Shown here one piece after another: positions 1 through 8,327 of a stretch of DNA of 64,000 nt. Every line of letters starts with the position of its first letter. The first letter of the stretch is position 1. This stretch comes from DASVEE01 sp036380735 (lineage in GTDB: Bacteria; Acidobacteriota; Thermoanaerobaculia; Gp7-AA8). Under the pieces are notes generated by a model, which was not told where the DNA came from, did no database searches, and saw nothing but the letters and a program-made list of their open reading frames with translations. The stretch is from the NCBI GenBank assembly GCA_036380735.1, contig DASVEE010000067.1, positions 124,001 to 188,000 of the forward strand. Direction: 5' to 3'. Both the position numbers and the translations under genes were made by a program.

Positions 1-129
1 CGCTACATCGAGGACGAGCTCTCCGAGTTCATGATCCGCCAGAAAGACGTCGTCCCCGAGCACATCGAATTCACGATGAACGGCGACGAAGTCGTCCTGG
101 TGCCGAGGGCAGTGGAACTGACTTCGTAA
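1..129 (+). CDS. Clp-family ATPase, C-terminal fragment (partial)
   Basis: The window opens inside a gene on the plus strand. Frame 1 is open for 42 codons and ends with TAA. The residues begin RYIEDELSEFMIR, which matches the small domain at the end of the second AAA+ module in ClpA/ClpB/ClpC-type unfoldases, where a conserved R-Y-I/L-E-D-x-L-S/A-E stretch follows the sensor-2 region. The tail ends in VELTS. Too little is present to decide between ClpB (disaggregase) and ClpC/ClpA (ClpP partner). It is followed by a family A repeat and a convergent toxin-antitoxin pair. Confidence 0.65.
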   Translation, partial: RYIEDELSEFMIRQKDVVPEHIEFTMNGDEVVLVPRAVELTS

Positions 130-134
130 GAGAC

Positions 135-213
135 GCGATAGGACAAATACGACCTATAGGACGGATGGGACGAATGGGACTGGACAGGCCCTATTCGTCC
201 CATTTGTCCTATG
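135..213. repeat. Family A inverted repeat (copy 1)
   Basis: Tandem 9-bp words of the GGACGAATG/GGACCTATA type on the left are followed by their reverse complements (TTCGTCCCATTTGTCCTAT) on the right, so the transcript could fold into a long hairpin. It lies between the Clp gene and the convergent DUF5615 gene. It is one of 18 copies in this window. Confidence 0.85.
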
Positions 214-236
214 AGTGCTATCGGTTGTGCCGAACG

Positions 237-572
237 TTACTCGACCAGCTCCAGAACAATCCTATCCGGATCCTCAACCAGATCGGCGATCGCCTGGAAG
301 TTGCGGCGCAACGTCTCTTCGATGACTTGCGCGCTGCAATTGCCCATACGCAGCCAGACGATCTTCGGCGGTGCGCCGCGAAGGACCGCAAGCTCCGCGA
401 CATCGCGGTCTTTGGTCACGAAGATGTAGCCGTGGGTTCTGGCGTAGAACCAAAGCTCCGAGTCGCCGGCGCGGCCGAAGTTCAGCAGCCGCGTCTGCGT
501 GCTGTCCGGATACACATCGGCCAGGCGGCCTACCAGTTTGTGGGACAGGTTGTGGTCGAGAAGCAGCTTCAC
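237..572 (-). CDS. DUF5615 PIN-like toxin
   Basis: This 111-residue protein begins MKLLLDHNLSHKL and has acidic residues at the positions expected of the DUF5615/Mut7-C PIN-like fold: D6 near the N-terminus and a TKDRD motif near residue 54. Such proteins are putative RNases that form toxin-antitoxin modules with DUF433 proteins. The start overlaps the stop of the upstream DUF433 gene by four bases (ATGA), which indicates translational coupling. The size is normal for the family and nothing looks truncated. Toxicity is inferred from the family, not seen directly. Confidence 0.85.
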   Translation of the reverse strand: MKLLLDHNLSHKLVGRLADVYPDSTQTRLLNFGRAGDSELWFYARTHGYIFVTKDRDVAELAVLRGAPPKIVWLRMGNCSAQVIEETLRRNFQAIADLVEDPDRIVLELVE

Positions 573-793
573 GCTTGCGAGATGACCGTCTTCCGTTCAC
601 GGTCGGCGGCGTAGCTCAGCGCCGCCAGGATGTCTTCATGCGTGAGGTCCGGAAAGTCGGAGATGATCTCTTCCTCCGACATCCCTGATGCGAGGTACGA
701 CAGCACGTCGTAGACGGTGATGCGCAGTCCACGAATGCACGGCTGCCCACCGCGCTTGCCCGGCTCGACCGTGATGATGTCCTGATAGCTCAC
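569..793 (-). CDS. DUF433 antitoxin
   Basis: This 74-residue protein carries the DUF433 signature around GKRGGQPCIRGLRITVYDV, followed by a short helical segment (SEEEIISDFPDLTHEDI) that resembles a winged-helix DNA-binding fold. The start is GTG at 793. It is the first gene of a two-gene operon with the DUF5615 protein and overlaps it by four bases. In this family the DUF433 partner is expected to neutralise the PIN-like toxin and to bind its own promoter. The promoter must lie in the roughly 60 bp between this gene and the kinase gene end at 852. Confidence 0.85.
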   Translation of the reverse strand: MSYQDIITVEPGKRGGQPCIRGLRITVYDVLSYLASGMSEEEIISDFPDLTHEDILAALSYAADRERKTVISQA

Positions 794-851
794 GCCCGGC
801 CATGTTAGCAGCGTCGACGCTACTTCCCGGCCGCCGAAGATAACGTTGCCC

Positions 852-2012
852 CTACTTCTTCGACACCACCACCACCCCGCCCTTCACCTCATAGCGCAGG
901 CCGTTCTGGTCGAGGAACTGTTCCAGTGCGGTGTCCCAGGGGACGTTTTCGAAGTGGGCGTTTACGATGCCCGTCACCTCGGGCGCCGTGGTGATGTTGA
1001 GGCCGGACAGTAGGGCGATGCTGCGGAGGACGTCCTGGATGTCGGCGTTGCGCAAAGCGAAGTTGATCGGAGCGCCGGTGCGGTTGGGGTCGCGGAGAAT
1101 GTCGAGGTTCTCGGCGCGCTCTGCTTTCGGGACGGCGGACCACTCCGAGGTGCCTTGACGAAGCCAGGCTGTGAGGCCGGCGATGAGTGCCAGTCCGATG
1201 AGCGCCGCGATGAAGTAAGCGCGGCGCGGCCGCCTCGCCGGTGACGCGAGCGCGGCGCGCAGGTCGGTGGCCACGGCATCCATCGAGCCGTAGCGCTCAT
1301 CCGGATGCTTGGCGATGCAACGGCGGGCGATCGCGTCGAGGCCGGCGTCGTCGAGCGGCTTCGGCTCCGCGTGCACGATGTTGTGCAGCGTGTCGAGCGC
1401 CGTGGGCGCGCGGAACGGATGCTGCCCCGAGGCCACCTCGTAGAGGAGGCAGCCGAAAGCAAAGATGTCGGTGCGATGGTCGACGGTGCGTCCTTCGATC
1501 TGTTCGGGCGCCATGTAAGCCGGCGTGCCGACGAGCATCCCCGGCGTCGAGGCGAGGATCTCCGTCGGCGTGTCCGCCGACACCGGTTTCGCTTCGACGA
1601 CTTTCGCGAGGCCGAAGTCGAGGACCTTCGCGTTGCCGTCGCGCGTGAGGATGATGTTCTCCGGCTTGAGGTCGCGGTGCACGATGCCGGCGCTGTGCGC
1701 ACGCGCCAGTGCGTCGGCCACCTGCGTCAACACGTGCAGCGGGCGGCGCGGCATGGCGGCGCGGAGCGTCTCACCGTCGACGTACTCCATGACGATGCCG
1801 CGTACGGGCTCGTCGATGACGTCGTAGACCTGCACGATGTGCGGATGATTCAGCGCCGAGGCCGCGCGCGCTTCATGGATGAAGCGATGCGCCGCGACGT
1901 CAGCGGCGAGCACTTTGATGGCGACCGTGCGGCCGAGGGTGGTGTCGGTGGCGCGGAAGACTTCCCCCATGCCACCGGCACCGAGTTTCTCGCCGATTTC
2001 ATAGCGCGCCAT
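852..2012 (-). CDS. Ser/Thr protein kinase with transmembrane helix and C-terminal STN domain
   Basis: The 386-residue protein starts with a complete Hanks-type kinase domain (about residues 4-260). The glycine loop is GAGGMGEV, the catalytic lysine lies in VAIKVL, the catalytic loop is HRDLKPEN, the metal motif is DFGLAK and the activation segment ends in APEQ. One hydrophobic helix at about 262-283 (IAALIGLALIAGL) places the kinase in the cytosol and the tail outside. The extracytoplasmic tail, about residues 308-386, reads INFALRNADIQDVLRSI and then VPWDTALEQFL, which is an STN (secretin and TonB N-terminus) domain. STN domains usually sit in secretins and TonB receptors. The usual PASTA or WD40 sensor is absent. 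The substrate is unknown. Confidence 0.85.
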   Translation of the reverse strand: MARYEIGEKLGAGGMGEVFRATDTTLGRTVAIKVLAADVAAHRFIHEARAASALNHPHIVQVYDVIDEPVRGIVMEYVDGETLRAAMPRRPLHVLTQVADALARAHSAGIVHRDLKPENIILTRDGNAKVLDFGLAKVVEAKPVSADTPTEILASTPGMLVGTPAYMAPEQIEGRTVDHRTDIFAFGCLLYEVASGQHPFRAPTALDTLHNIVHAEPKPLDDAGLDAIARRCIAKHPDERYGSMDAVATDLRAALASPARRPRRAYFIAALIGLALIAGLTAWLRQGTSEWSAVPKAERAENLDILRDPNRTGAPINFALRNADIQDVLRSIALLSGLNITTAPEVTGIVNAHFENVPWDTALEQFLDQNGLRYEVKGGVVVVSKK

Positions 2013-2037
2013 GCGGGCGATTGTACGGCCGGAAGGA

Positions 2038-2142
2038 AACGATGGGATGAATGGGACCTGTGGGACCTACAGGATGGCAAAGCCTTTCACCTGAGTCCCA
2101 TTCGTCCTGTAGGTCCTGTTCGTCCTAGGTCCTATCGTCCCC
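2038..2142. repeat. Family A inverted repeat (copy 2)
   Basis: The left arm is GATGGGATGAATGGGAC plus further 9-bp words, and the right arm is GTCCCATTCGTCCTGTAGG through CCTATCGTCC. It fills the gap between the divergently transcribed kinase start and the end of the phosphoesterase gene. Confidence 0.85.
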
Positions 2143-2164
2143 CGCCGCCACCCCACGCCCGAAT

Positions 2165-3055
2165 TCACTTCAAATGACCCAACTCGATCCAGTTCGCTCG
2201 TGGCCGGCCGTCTCCGTCGTAGAAGCGCACGCGGAGCTTGTCGCGAGTCAGCTCCACGACGGCGAAGCCGAGGCGCTCGCGGCCGATGGCGGTGGGGAAG
2301 GCGGTCCGTTGCCGCAGCCGGATCGGGGGGATGGGCGATGAGCCCGCCCCGCTGACGATGGAGATGACCTTGCCGCGGACCAGCTCCAGATGATGGTCGT
2401 GGCCGCAGAGATAAACCTCGGCACCGACCGACCGCATGACGTCCGACATCGGCCGCATCATCTTCACTTCGTCCCTCGGGAAGTAGCCGTGGTAGCCGGA
2501 GGAGATGATCGGATGATGGCCCACCACGATGCGCCACGGCTTGGCCGAGGACGCCAGCGCGCTGCGCACGAAGGCCTCCGCATCTTTGTTCTGGCCACGC
2601 ACGTACGGCGTCGTCTGGATCATGGCGAAGTCGGCGAGCGGCGTGCGGATCGCGTACTGCCGCGCCGGGAACTGCCATTGCGGGATGCGGCCGGTCGCCC
2701 GGATCTGGGCGTTGGGATCCGCTTTGCCGCATTGCTCGTCGTGGTTGCCGAGGACGGGGAAGACCGGCGGTCCGATCTTCGTCAGCGGGAGGGCGAGACT
2801 CCAGCGAGGGTCCGTTTCGGACGTGACGCCGCACGGATAGAAGTTGTCGCCGGTCAGGATGATGCCGTCCACGGGACGCTCCCGATGGACCCTGGCGATC
2901 CCATTCGCCACCGCCACCGTCCCTTTGCCGGTGTCGCCGGCGACAACAAGCCGCAACGTTTCGGTGCTGGCGGGCGCGAGCCTGATCTCGGGTGGAGTGC
3001 CCCACGCGAGCGCCGCTAGCAGTAGAATCGCCGCCGCCATGCCGCTCGTACGCAT
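2165..3055 (-). CDS. Exported metallophosphoesterase
   Basis: This is a calcineurin-like phosphoesterase of 296 residues. The metal motifs are AGDTG, GDNFY, GNHDE, GHHP and CGHDHH, the complete set of the fold. The N-terminus MRTSGMAAAILLLAALAWG looks like a signal peptide, so I start at ATG 3055; ATG 3040 is an alternative without the arginine. With the start at 3055 the gene overlaps the divergent tautomerase gene by 17 bp, and with 3040 the two start codons share two bases. It is probably periplasmic. The acid phosphatase 5-like motif order suggests a purple-acid-phosphatase-type enzyme; the substrate is unknown. Confidence 0.85.
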   Translation of the reverse strand: MRTSGMAAAILLLAALAWGTPPEIRLAPASTETLRLVVAGDTGKGTVAVANGIARVHRERPVDGIILTGDNFYPCGVTSETDPRWSLALPLTKIGPPVFPVLGNHDEQCGKADPNAQIRATGRIPQWQFPARQYAIRTPLADFAMIQTTPYVRGQNKDAEAFVRSALASSAKPWRIVVGHHPIISSGYHGYFPRDEVKMMRPMSDVMRSVGAEVYLCGHDHHLELVRGKVISIVSGAGSSPIPPIRLRQRTAFPTAIGRERLGFAVVELTRDKLRVRFYDGDGRPRANWIELGHLK

Positions 3056-3419
3056 CACCCTGCGCAAAGGAAAATCCGCCGAATACCTCCGCGACTTCGC
3101 CGACGCCGTGCACGAGGTGCTCGTCGCCGAGGCCAACGTCCCGGAGGACGATCGTTTCCAGGTCATCGATGAAGTCGAGGCGGACCGGCTCATTGCGCAC
3201 CCTACGTACGCGGGTGTCGAGCGATCCGTCGATGTCGTTTTCATCGAGATCACCCTGAACCACGGACGGACCGTCGACATCAAGAGAAACCTGTACGCCG
3301 CCATCGTCCAGAGGCTCGGAGAGACGCTCGAGGTCCGGCCGGATGACGTCCTGATCTCCCTCACCGAGGTCACGAAAGAGAACTGGTCGTTCGGCAAAGG
3401 TTTGGCGACGTATGCCTGA
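3039..3419 (+). CDS. Tautomerase family protein
   Basis: The 126-residue protein begins M-P-L-V-R-I. Proline directly after the initiator Met is the catalytic N-terminal base of the 4-oxalocrotonate tautomerase superfamily, which fixes the start at ATG 3039 rather than any of the upstream codons in frame. The length and the TKENWSFG segment fit the longer Tautomerase_2 group rather than the 62-residue 4-OT type. It is likely cytoplasmic and acts on a small keto-enol substrate that cannot be named from sequence. It is divergent from, and overlaps, the phosphoesterase gene. Confidence 0.85.
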   Translation: MPLVRITLRKGKSAEYLRDFADAVHEVLVAEANVPEDDRFQVIDEVEADRLIAHPTYAGVERSVDVVFIEITLNHGRTVDIKRNLYAAIVQRLGETLEVRPDDVLISLTEVTKENWSFGKGLATYA

Positions 3420-3555
3420 TCCGGCGGTCTGAGCGGCGGGGCCGGACCGCCGACCATGTAGAATGCGCCGCGTTTCCCTGATGTTCACCCGGCGCGTGAC
3501 CTGTCTCACAGGTCATTCGTCTCAGGTCAGAACGGCAGCAGGCCACTCACACGCT

Positions 3556-6069
3556 ATGACGCAATTTCTCGCTATCGCCTTGCTTACGCTGGCCGTCATG
3601 GCCGGTGTCGCACAGGCTCAGACGACACCCACACAGCAGCAGCCACCTCAGCGGCCTCGACCGGGTACGATCCTCGATACCCCCTCGACCGGCCGCATCA
3701 CCGACGCCCCGACGCCCCAGCAACAGACCACCCCCGTGGGGCGCGATCCGAACTCTCCTCTGACAGGGCAGCCGATCGAACGGTTCGAGGCGCAGGGCAA
3801 CGGCTCCGTTGCCAGCGACACGATTCGCGTCTACCTCGGCATCGTCCCGGGAGAGCCGTACAACCCCGAGTTCATCCAGCGCAACTTCCTCAATCTCTGG
3901 CAGACCGGTCTGTTCGACGACATCCGCATCGAGACGGAGCAGGGTGACCAGGGTGTGATCGTCCGCGCCATCGTGCGCGAGCGTCCCCGCATCGGCTCGG
4001 TCGAGTATCGCGGCAACAAAGAGCTGCAGACCGCGAAGATCACCGAGGCGCTCGAGCGCGAGAAGATCGACCTTCACGTCGGCAGCACGATCGAGCAGGC
4101 GCTCGTCCGCCGCGCCGCCGAGACGATCCGCCGCGCGTACTCCGAGGGCGGCTTCGAAGGCGTTACCGTCGACACGATGCTCGAGGACATGACCGAGACG
4201 AACGAGAAGCGCGTCGTCTTCGTCATCTCCGAAGGCATCAAGGCGAAGGTCGCGGACATCGAGTTCACCGGCAACGAGCGCTTCTCCGACCGCAGGCTGC
4301 GAACGATCATGAAAGAGGTCAAGGAAACTGGCCTCATCAGCTGGATCCGGAAGAAGAACCTCTACATCCCGTCGAAGCTCGACGAGGATCTCGAGCGCGT
4401 CAAGAACCACTACCAGGACCACGGCTACCAGGACATCGCGTTCGGCGAGCCGCAGGTCGTGACGGTCGGCAAGAACACCAAGAAGCCGCGCGTCAAACTG
4501 GTCATCCCGGTCAAGGAAGGTGTCGTCCACACCTTCGGTGAAGTGTCGGTGGCCGGCAACACGGTCTTCACGAACGAGCAGATCCTCGGCGACTTTCCGC
4601 TGAAGGCGGGTCAGACGATGTCGCGCAAGCCGGTCACGACGCGCGCCGAGGCTTTCGGCGAGGCGTACCAGCGCCGCGGCTACATCTACGCCTACGTCGA
4701 TCCCGAATTCGTCGAGCGCGACGGCAACGTCGTCGACGTCACCTACCGCGTCTTCGAGGGAGAGCAATTCCGCCTCGGGCGTCTCGAGTTCCAGGGCAAC
4801 ACCACCACCAAAGACAAGGTGCTCCGCCGCGAGATCTTCCTCGAAGAGGGGATGATCATGGACATGGAGACCTTCAAGCAGAGCCTTTACAAGCTCGGCC
4901 AGCTCGGCTACTTCAAGATCAACGACAACCCTGACTTCAAGGTGAATCAGGAGTCGAAGACGGTCGACATCACGGTCAAGGGGCTCGAGGAAGGGAAGAA
5001 CGACGTCCAGTTCGGTGGCGGTTACTCCGAGGGCGGCGGCTTCTTCGTGCAGGCGCAGTTCGCGACGCGCAACTTCCTCGGCGAAGGCGAAAACTTCGGC
5101 ATCAGCTACCAGCGCGGACGCCGGACCAACTTCTTCAGCCTTTCGTACTCCGATCCCTGGTTCCTCGACACGCCCAACAGCCTCGGCGTTTCGGTCTTCA
5201 ACCGCGCGACGGTCTATCCGCAGTCGTTCGGCTTCGAGGATCGCGGCCGCGGCGGCTCGATTGCCTATGGTTACCGCATCGGACGCTTCGACGCCTTCTC
5301 CGTGGTCTACGGCCTAGAGCGCACCCGTACGCACTACGAGTTCACCGATTCGCCCGACGGCCAGGGCAACGTCCCGATCTCGAACGTCGCCGACTACACG
5401 TTCACCATGTCGTCGATCGCGCCGACGTACCGCTACGACTCGCGCGACAACCCGTTCGACACGATGCGCGGCTCGCGCCTGACGCTCGGCCTCGGCTACG
5501 CCGGCGGCCCGATCGGCGGCACGATCAACATGTTCAAGCCGACGGTCGGCGCGACCAGGTTCTTCCCCGTCTCGCGCCGCTCCTCCCTCAGCCTCAACTT
5601 CGAGGGCGGCTACATCCACCCGTTCAACGACGAGGATTGCGTGCACACGTTCCTCGAGCGACAGGACAGCGGCCGCGATCTCTGCATCCCGACCGGCGAG
5701 CGTTTCCTCGTCGGCGGCGAGTTCTCGGTGCGCGGCTTCGAGTACGGTTCGCTGGGCCCGAAAGAGACGCTCAACACCGGTGGGCGCCCGTCCCCGGTCG
5801 GCGGCTACAGCTACCAGGTTTACAACCTCGAGTACATCACCAAGATCAACGATCCGCTGCGGCTCGTGCTCTTCGGTGACGCCGGCTATTCGTACGCGTA
5901 CAAAGAGAACTTCGACTTTGCGAAGCTGCGGTACTCGGTCGGTGCGGAGCTCCGGATCTTCCTGCCGGTGTTCCAGTTCCCGCTGCGGTTCATCTACTCG
6001 TTCAACCCCCAGAAGAAAGAGGACGACGAGTTCCAGACGTTCCAGTTCACGATCGGGAATACCTTCTAA
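3556..6069 (+). CDS. bamA: Outer membrane protein assembly factor BamA
   Basis: BamA inserts beta-barrel proteins into the outer membrane. The chosen start (MTQFLAIALL...AQA) gives a signal peptide; an open frame extends upstream to 3463 but lacks a better leader. A Pro/Gln/Thr-rich linker (about residues 20-70) precedes tandem POTRA domains to about residue 460, then a C-terminal barrel. The L6 loop motif VRGF is at about residue 725. The protein ends in IGNTF, with the terminal phenylalanine typical of barrel proteins. At 837 residues it is near the usual BamA length. It heads the skp-lpxD-fabZ-lpxA envelope block, the classic order. Confidence 0.95.
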   Translation: MTQFLAIALLTLAVMAGVAQAQTTPTQQQPPQRPRPGTILDTPSTGRITDAPTPQQQTTPVGRDPNSPLTGQPIERFEAQGNGSVASDTIRVYLGIVPGEPYNPEFIQRNFLNLWQTGLFDDIRIETEQGDQGVIVRAIVRERPRIGSVEYRGNKELQTAKITEALEREKIDLHVGSTIEQALVRRAAETIRRAYSEGGFEGVTVDTMLEDMTETNEKRVVFVISEGIKAKVADIEFTGNERFSDRRLRTIMKEVKETGLISWIRKKNLYIPSKLDEDLERVKNHYQDHGYQDIAFGEPQVVTVGKNTKKPRVKLVIPVKEGVVHTFGEVSVAGNTVFTNEQILGDFPLKAGQTMSRKPVTTRAEAFGEAYQRRGYIYAYVDPEFVERDGNVVDVTYRVFEGEQFRLGRLEFQGNTTTKDKVLRREIFLEEGMIMDMETFKQSLYKLGQLGYFKINDNPDFKVNQESKTVDITVKGLEEGKNDVQFGGGYSEGGGFFVQAQFATRNFLGEGENFGISYQRGRRTNFFSLSYSDPWFLDTPNSLGVSVFNRATVYPQSFGFEDRGRGGSIAYGYRIGRFDAFSVVYGLERTRTHYEFTDSPDGQGNVPISNVADYTFTMSSIAPTYRYDSRDNPFDTMRGSRLTLGLGYAGGPIGGTINMFKPTVGATRFFPVSRRSSLSLNFEGGYIHPFNDEDCVHTFLERQDSGRDLCIPTGERFLVGGEFSVRGFEYGSLGPKETLNTGGRPSPVGGYSYQVYNLEYITKINDPLRLVLFGDAGYSYAYKENFDFAKLRYSVGAELRIFLPVFQFPLRFIYSFNPQKKEDDEFQTFQFTIGNTF

Positions 6070-6164
6070 GAACGGCCCGATTAACGAGTTGTCCGCGACA
6101 ACCTGACAGAGTGAGAAAACTGCCTCGGCAATCCGGGGCGAATCAGATCAAGGAGAATCCCGTC

Positions 6165-6707
6165 ATGAAGAAGTTCCTGGTTACGATGGCAGTGGCCGCT
6201 CTCGCGGCTCCGATGTTCGCGCAGAACGTCCCGGCGCGCGTCGCCGTGATCGACGTGCAGAAGGTCCTGCAGCAGTCCGCCGCCGGCAAGTCCGCCGTCG
6301 AGAAGCTCAAGAAGATGCAGGACGAGCGCCTCGAGAAGGCCAAGGCGATGGACGAAGAGCTGCGCAAGCTCGACGCCGACCTCAACGCCAAGAAGATCTC
6401 CCTCAGCGAAGACAAGCTGCAGGACATGGCGAAGACCATCGCCGACAAGAAGATCACGATGCAGCGCTTCGCGCAGGACGCCGACCGCGAGATGGGCGAA
6501 GCCCGCGATCGCGAGCTGCTGGCCCTCGAGAACCGCATCAAGCCGATCATCGACTCGATCGGTAAAGAGATGGGCCTCGCGATGATCTTCAACAAGTTCG
6601 AAGCGGGCCTCGTCTACGCCTCGGACGCCATCGACATCACCGACAGCGTGATCAAGCGCTTCAACGAAACCGCCGGCACCGCCGCCCCGGCCGCCGCCAA
6701 GAAGTAA
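6165..6707 (+). CDS. skp: OmpH/Skp-family periplasmic chaperone
   Basis: This 180-residue protein has a signal peptide (MKKFLVTMAVAALAAPMFAQ) and a long, highly charged helical core (about residues 40-135), as expected of the Skp tentacles that hold unfolded outer membrane proteins. The start is set by AAGGAG at 6151. It lies 95 bp after bamA and is followed by a clear terminator. The C-terminus is Ala/Pro-rich and ends in KK. Confidence 0.9.
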   Translation: MKKFLVTMAVAALAAPMFAQNVPARVAVIDVQKVLQQSAAGKSAVEKLKKMQDERLEKAKAMDEELRKLDADLNAKKISLSEDKLQDMAKTIADKKITMQRFAQDADREMGEARDRELLALENRIKPIIDSIGKEMGLAMIFNKFEAGLVYASDAIDITDSVIKRFNETAGTAAPAAAKK

Positions 6708-6730
6708 GCCGTCCTTCCTGCGGTGATGAA

Positions 6731-6760
6731 AGCCTCCCGAAAGGGAGGCTTTTTGTTTTT
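6731..6760 (+). terminator. Rho-independent terminator after skp
   Basis: The stem AGCCTCCC/GGGAGGCT with loop GAAA is followed by TTTTTGTTTTT. It ends the bamA-skp transcript and separates it from lpxD. Confidence 0.9.
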
Positions 6761-6766
6761 GGGGCG

Positions 6767-6873
6767 GGGACGATAGGACGAATAGGACCTATGGGACGAA
6801 TGGGACGAATAGGACCTAGCAACCGCGGAAGATTCCGTCCTATCTGTCCTATCGGTCCTATTCGTCCCATCGC
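6767..6873. repeat. Family A inverted repeat (copy 3)
   Basis: Six 9-bp words (GATAGGAC, GAATAGGAC, CTATGGGAC and so on), an 18-bp centre, then the complementary words up to GTCCCATCG. It lies between the skp terminator and lpxD. Confidence 0.9.
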
Positions 6874-6908
6874 TCCGCAGCAGGCTGCGATATAGAATCC
6901 CGCCGCCA

Positions 6909-7886
6909 ATGCCCGCCGTTCCCATCACCTCCATCGTCGAGTTCGTCGAAGGCCGTTATGACGGGCCGGAGGACCTTGTGATCAGCGGCGTGGCGCCGCT
7001 GTCGGAGGCGGGGGCGGGGCAGCTCAGCTTTCTGTCGAACCCCCAGTATGCGCCGCAGGTGGAGACGACGGGGGCGGGGGCGGTGCTGGTGGCGAATGAC
7101 CTGGAGGGGGATTCGCCGCGGTGGATCCGGGTGGCGAATCCGTACTACGCCATGGCCACCGTCGTGGCGCGCTATTTTGCCGCGCGGCCGCGACCGAGCG
7201 GCATCTCGCCGCACGCGGCCATCGCGGAGAGCGCCCGCATCGCGGAGAGCGCCGCCGTGGGCGCGTTCACGTCCATCGGCGAGAACGTCGTCATCGGCGA
7301 CGGCGCCGTCATCTACCCCAACGTCACGATCGAGCCCGATTGCGTCATCGGCGGCGGCACCATCGTCTATCCCCAGGTCTCCATCTACTACGGGACGAAG
7401 ATCGGCCGCCGCTGCATCATCCATAGCGGTGTCGTCATCGGCGCGGACGGCTACGGCTTCGCGACCGAGGGGGGGAAGCATCACAAAATCCCGCAGGTGG
7501 GGATCGTGCGCATCGAGGACGATGTCGAGCTCGGCGCCGGCACCACCATCGATCGCGCCGCCCTCGGCGAGACCGTCATCGGCGAAGGTACGAAGGTCGA
7601 CAACCTCGTCCAGATCGGCCACAACGTCAAAATCGGCAAGCACTGCCTGCTCGTGTCGCAGGTCGGCATCGCCGGCTCGACGGAGCTCGGCGATTACGTC
7701 GTCGTCGCCGGCCAGTCCGGCTTCGCCGGGCATCTCAAAATCGGTAATCGCGTGCAGGTCGCGGCGAAGAGCGCGGTGCTCGAAAACGTGGCGGACGACA
7801 CAAAGGTCATGGGCATCCCGGCCGTGCCGTTCCGCGAGTTCGCACGGCGCGAAGCCCACCTGCGCAGGCTCACGAAGAAGAGGTAA
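6909..7886 (+). CDS. lpxD: UDP-3-O-acylglucosamine N-acyltransferase LpxD
   Basis: LpxD adds the second 3-hydroxyacyl chain in lipid A synthesis. The 325-residue protein has the N-terminal uridine-binding domain (about 1-100, with LSFLSNPQYA) and then a left-handed beta-helix of hexapeptide repeats (VVIGDGAVIYPNVTI and similar). The conserved GADGYGFA and IGHNVKIG segments are present, the latter holding the catalytic-site histidine. The start is ATG 6909; the ribosome site is weak. The stop is 3 bp before fabZ. Confidence 0.95.
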   Translation: MPAVPITSIVEFVEGRYDGPEDLVISGVAPLSEAGAGQLSFLSNPQYAPQVETTGAGAVLVANDLEGDSPRWIRVANPYYAMATVVARYFAARPRPSGISPHAAIAESARIAESAAVGAFTSIGENVVIGDGAVIYPNVTIEPDCVIGGGTIVYPQVSIYYGTKIGRRCIIHSGVVIGADGYGFATEGGKHHKIPQVGIVRIEDDVELGAGTTIDRAALGETVIGEGTKVDNLVQIGHNVKIGKHCLLVSQVGIAGSTELGDYVVVAGQSGFAGHLKIGNRVQVAAKSAVLENVADDTKVMGIPAVPFREFARREAHLRRLTKKR

Positions 7887-7889
7887 GTC

Positions 7890-8327
7890 ATGTTGACCAT
7901 CAACGAGATCATGAAACTCCTGCCGCATCGCTACCCGATGCTGCTCGTCGACCGCATCCTCGAGTTCGAGGACGGCAAGCGCATCGTCGGCCTGAAGAAC
8001 GTCACGGCCAACGAGCAGTTCTTCCAGGGGCACTTCCCCGGCGCACCGGTGATGCCGGGCGTGCTCATCGTCGAAGCGATGGCGCAGTGCGGCGCGGTGC
8101 TCTTCCTCCGCAACATGGAAGACCGCGACCAGAAGCTCTTCCTCTTCGGCGGCGTGGACAAAGCGCGCTTCCGCCGCCCGGTCGTGCCGGGCGATCAACT
8201 GATCCTGGAACTCGAAGTGCTCCAGGCGCGCGCATCGACGGTGAAGCTGAAAGGCGTCGCCAAGGTCGGCGAGCAGGTCGTCGCGGAGGCGGAGCTGCTC
8301 AGCGTCATGGTGGCGAGGCCGCAATGA
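7890..8327 (+). CDS. fabZ: 3-hydroxyacyl-ACP dehydratase FabZ
   Basis: This 145-residue hot-dog-fold dehydratase acts in fatty acid elongation and shares the hydroxyacyl-ACP pool with lipid A acylation. The catalytic His lies in GHFPGAPVMPG and the Glu in VEAMAQ. The PHRYPMLLVD opening is typical. It lies 3 bp after lpxD and overlaps lpxA by four bases (ATGA), so the three genes are translationally coupled. Confidence 0.95.
   Translation: MLTINEIMKLLPHRYPMLLVDRILEFEDGKRIVGLKNVTANEQFFQGHFPGAPVMPGVLIVEAMAQCGAVLFLRNMEDRDQKLFLFGGVDKARFRRPVVPGDQLILELEVLQARASTVKLKGVAKVGEQVVAEAELLSVMVARPQ

Noticed and set aside
2165..3457. A 430-codon phosphoesterase reading through the tautomerase gene
   Set aside because: The signal peptide begins at 3055, and the upstream residues are the antisense of the tautomerase.
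6111..6164. Longer N-terminus for the Skp-like protein
   Set aside because: It would place a charged extension before a clear signal peptide; the ribosome site supports 6165.
7048..7896. Alternative-frame protein over lpxD
   Set aside because: It is an Arg/Ser/Ala-rich shadow typical of GC-rich DNA; lpxD is unambiguous.
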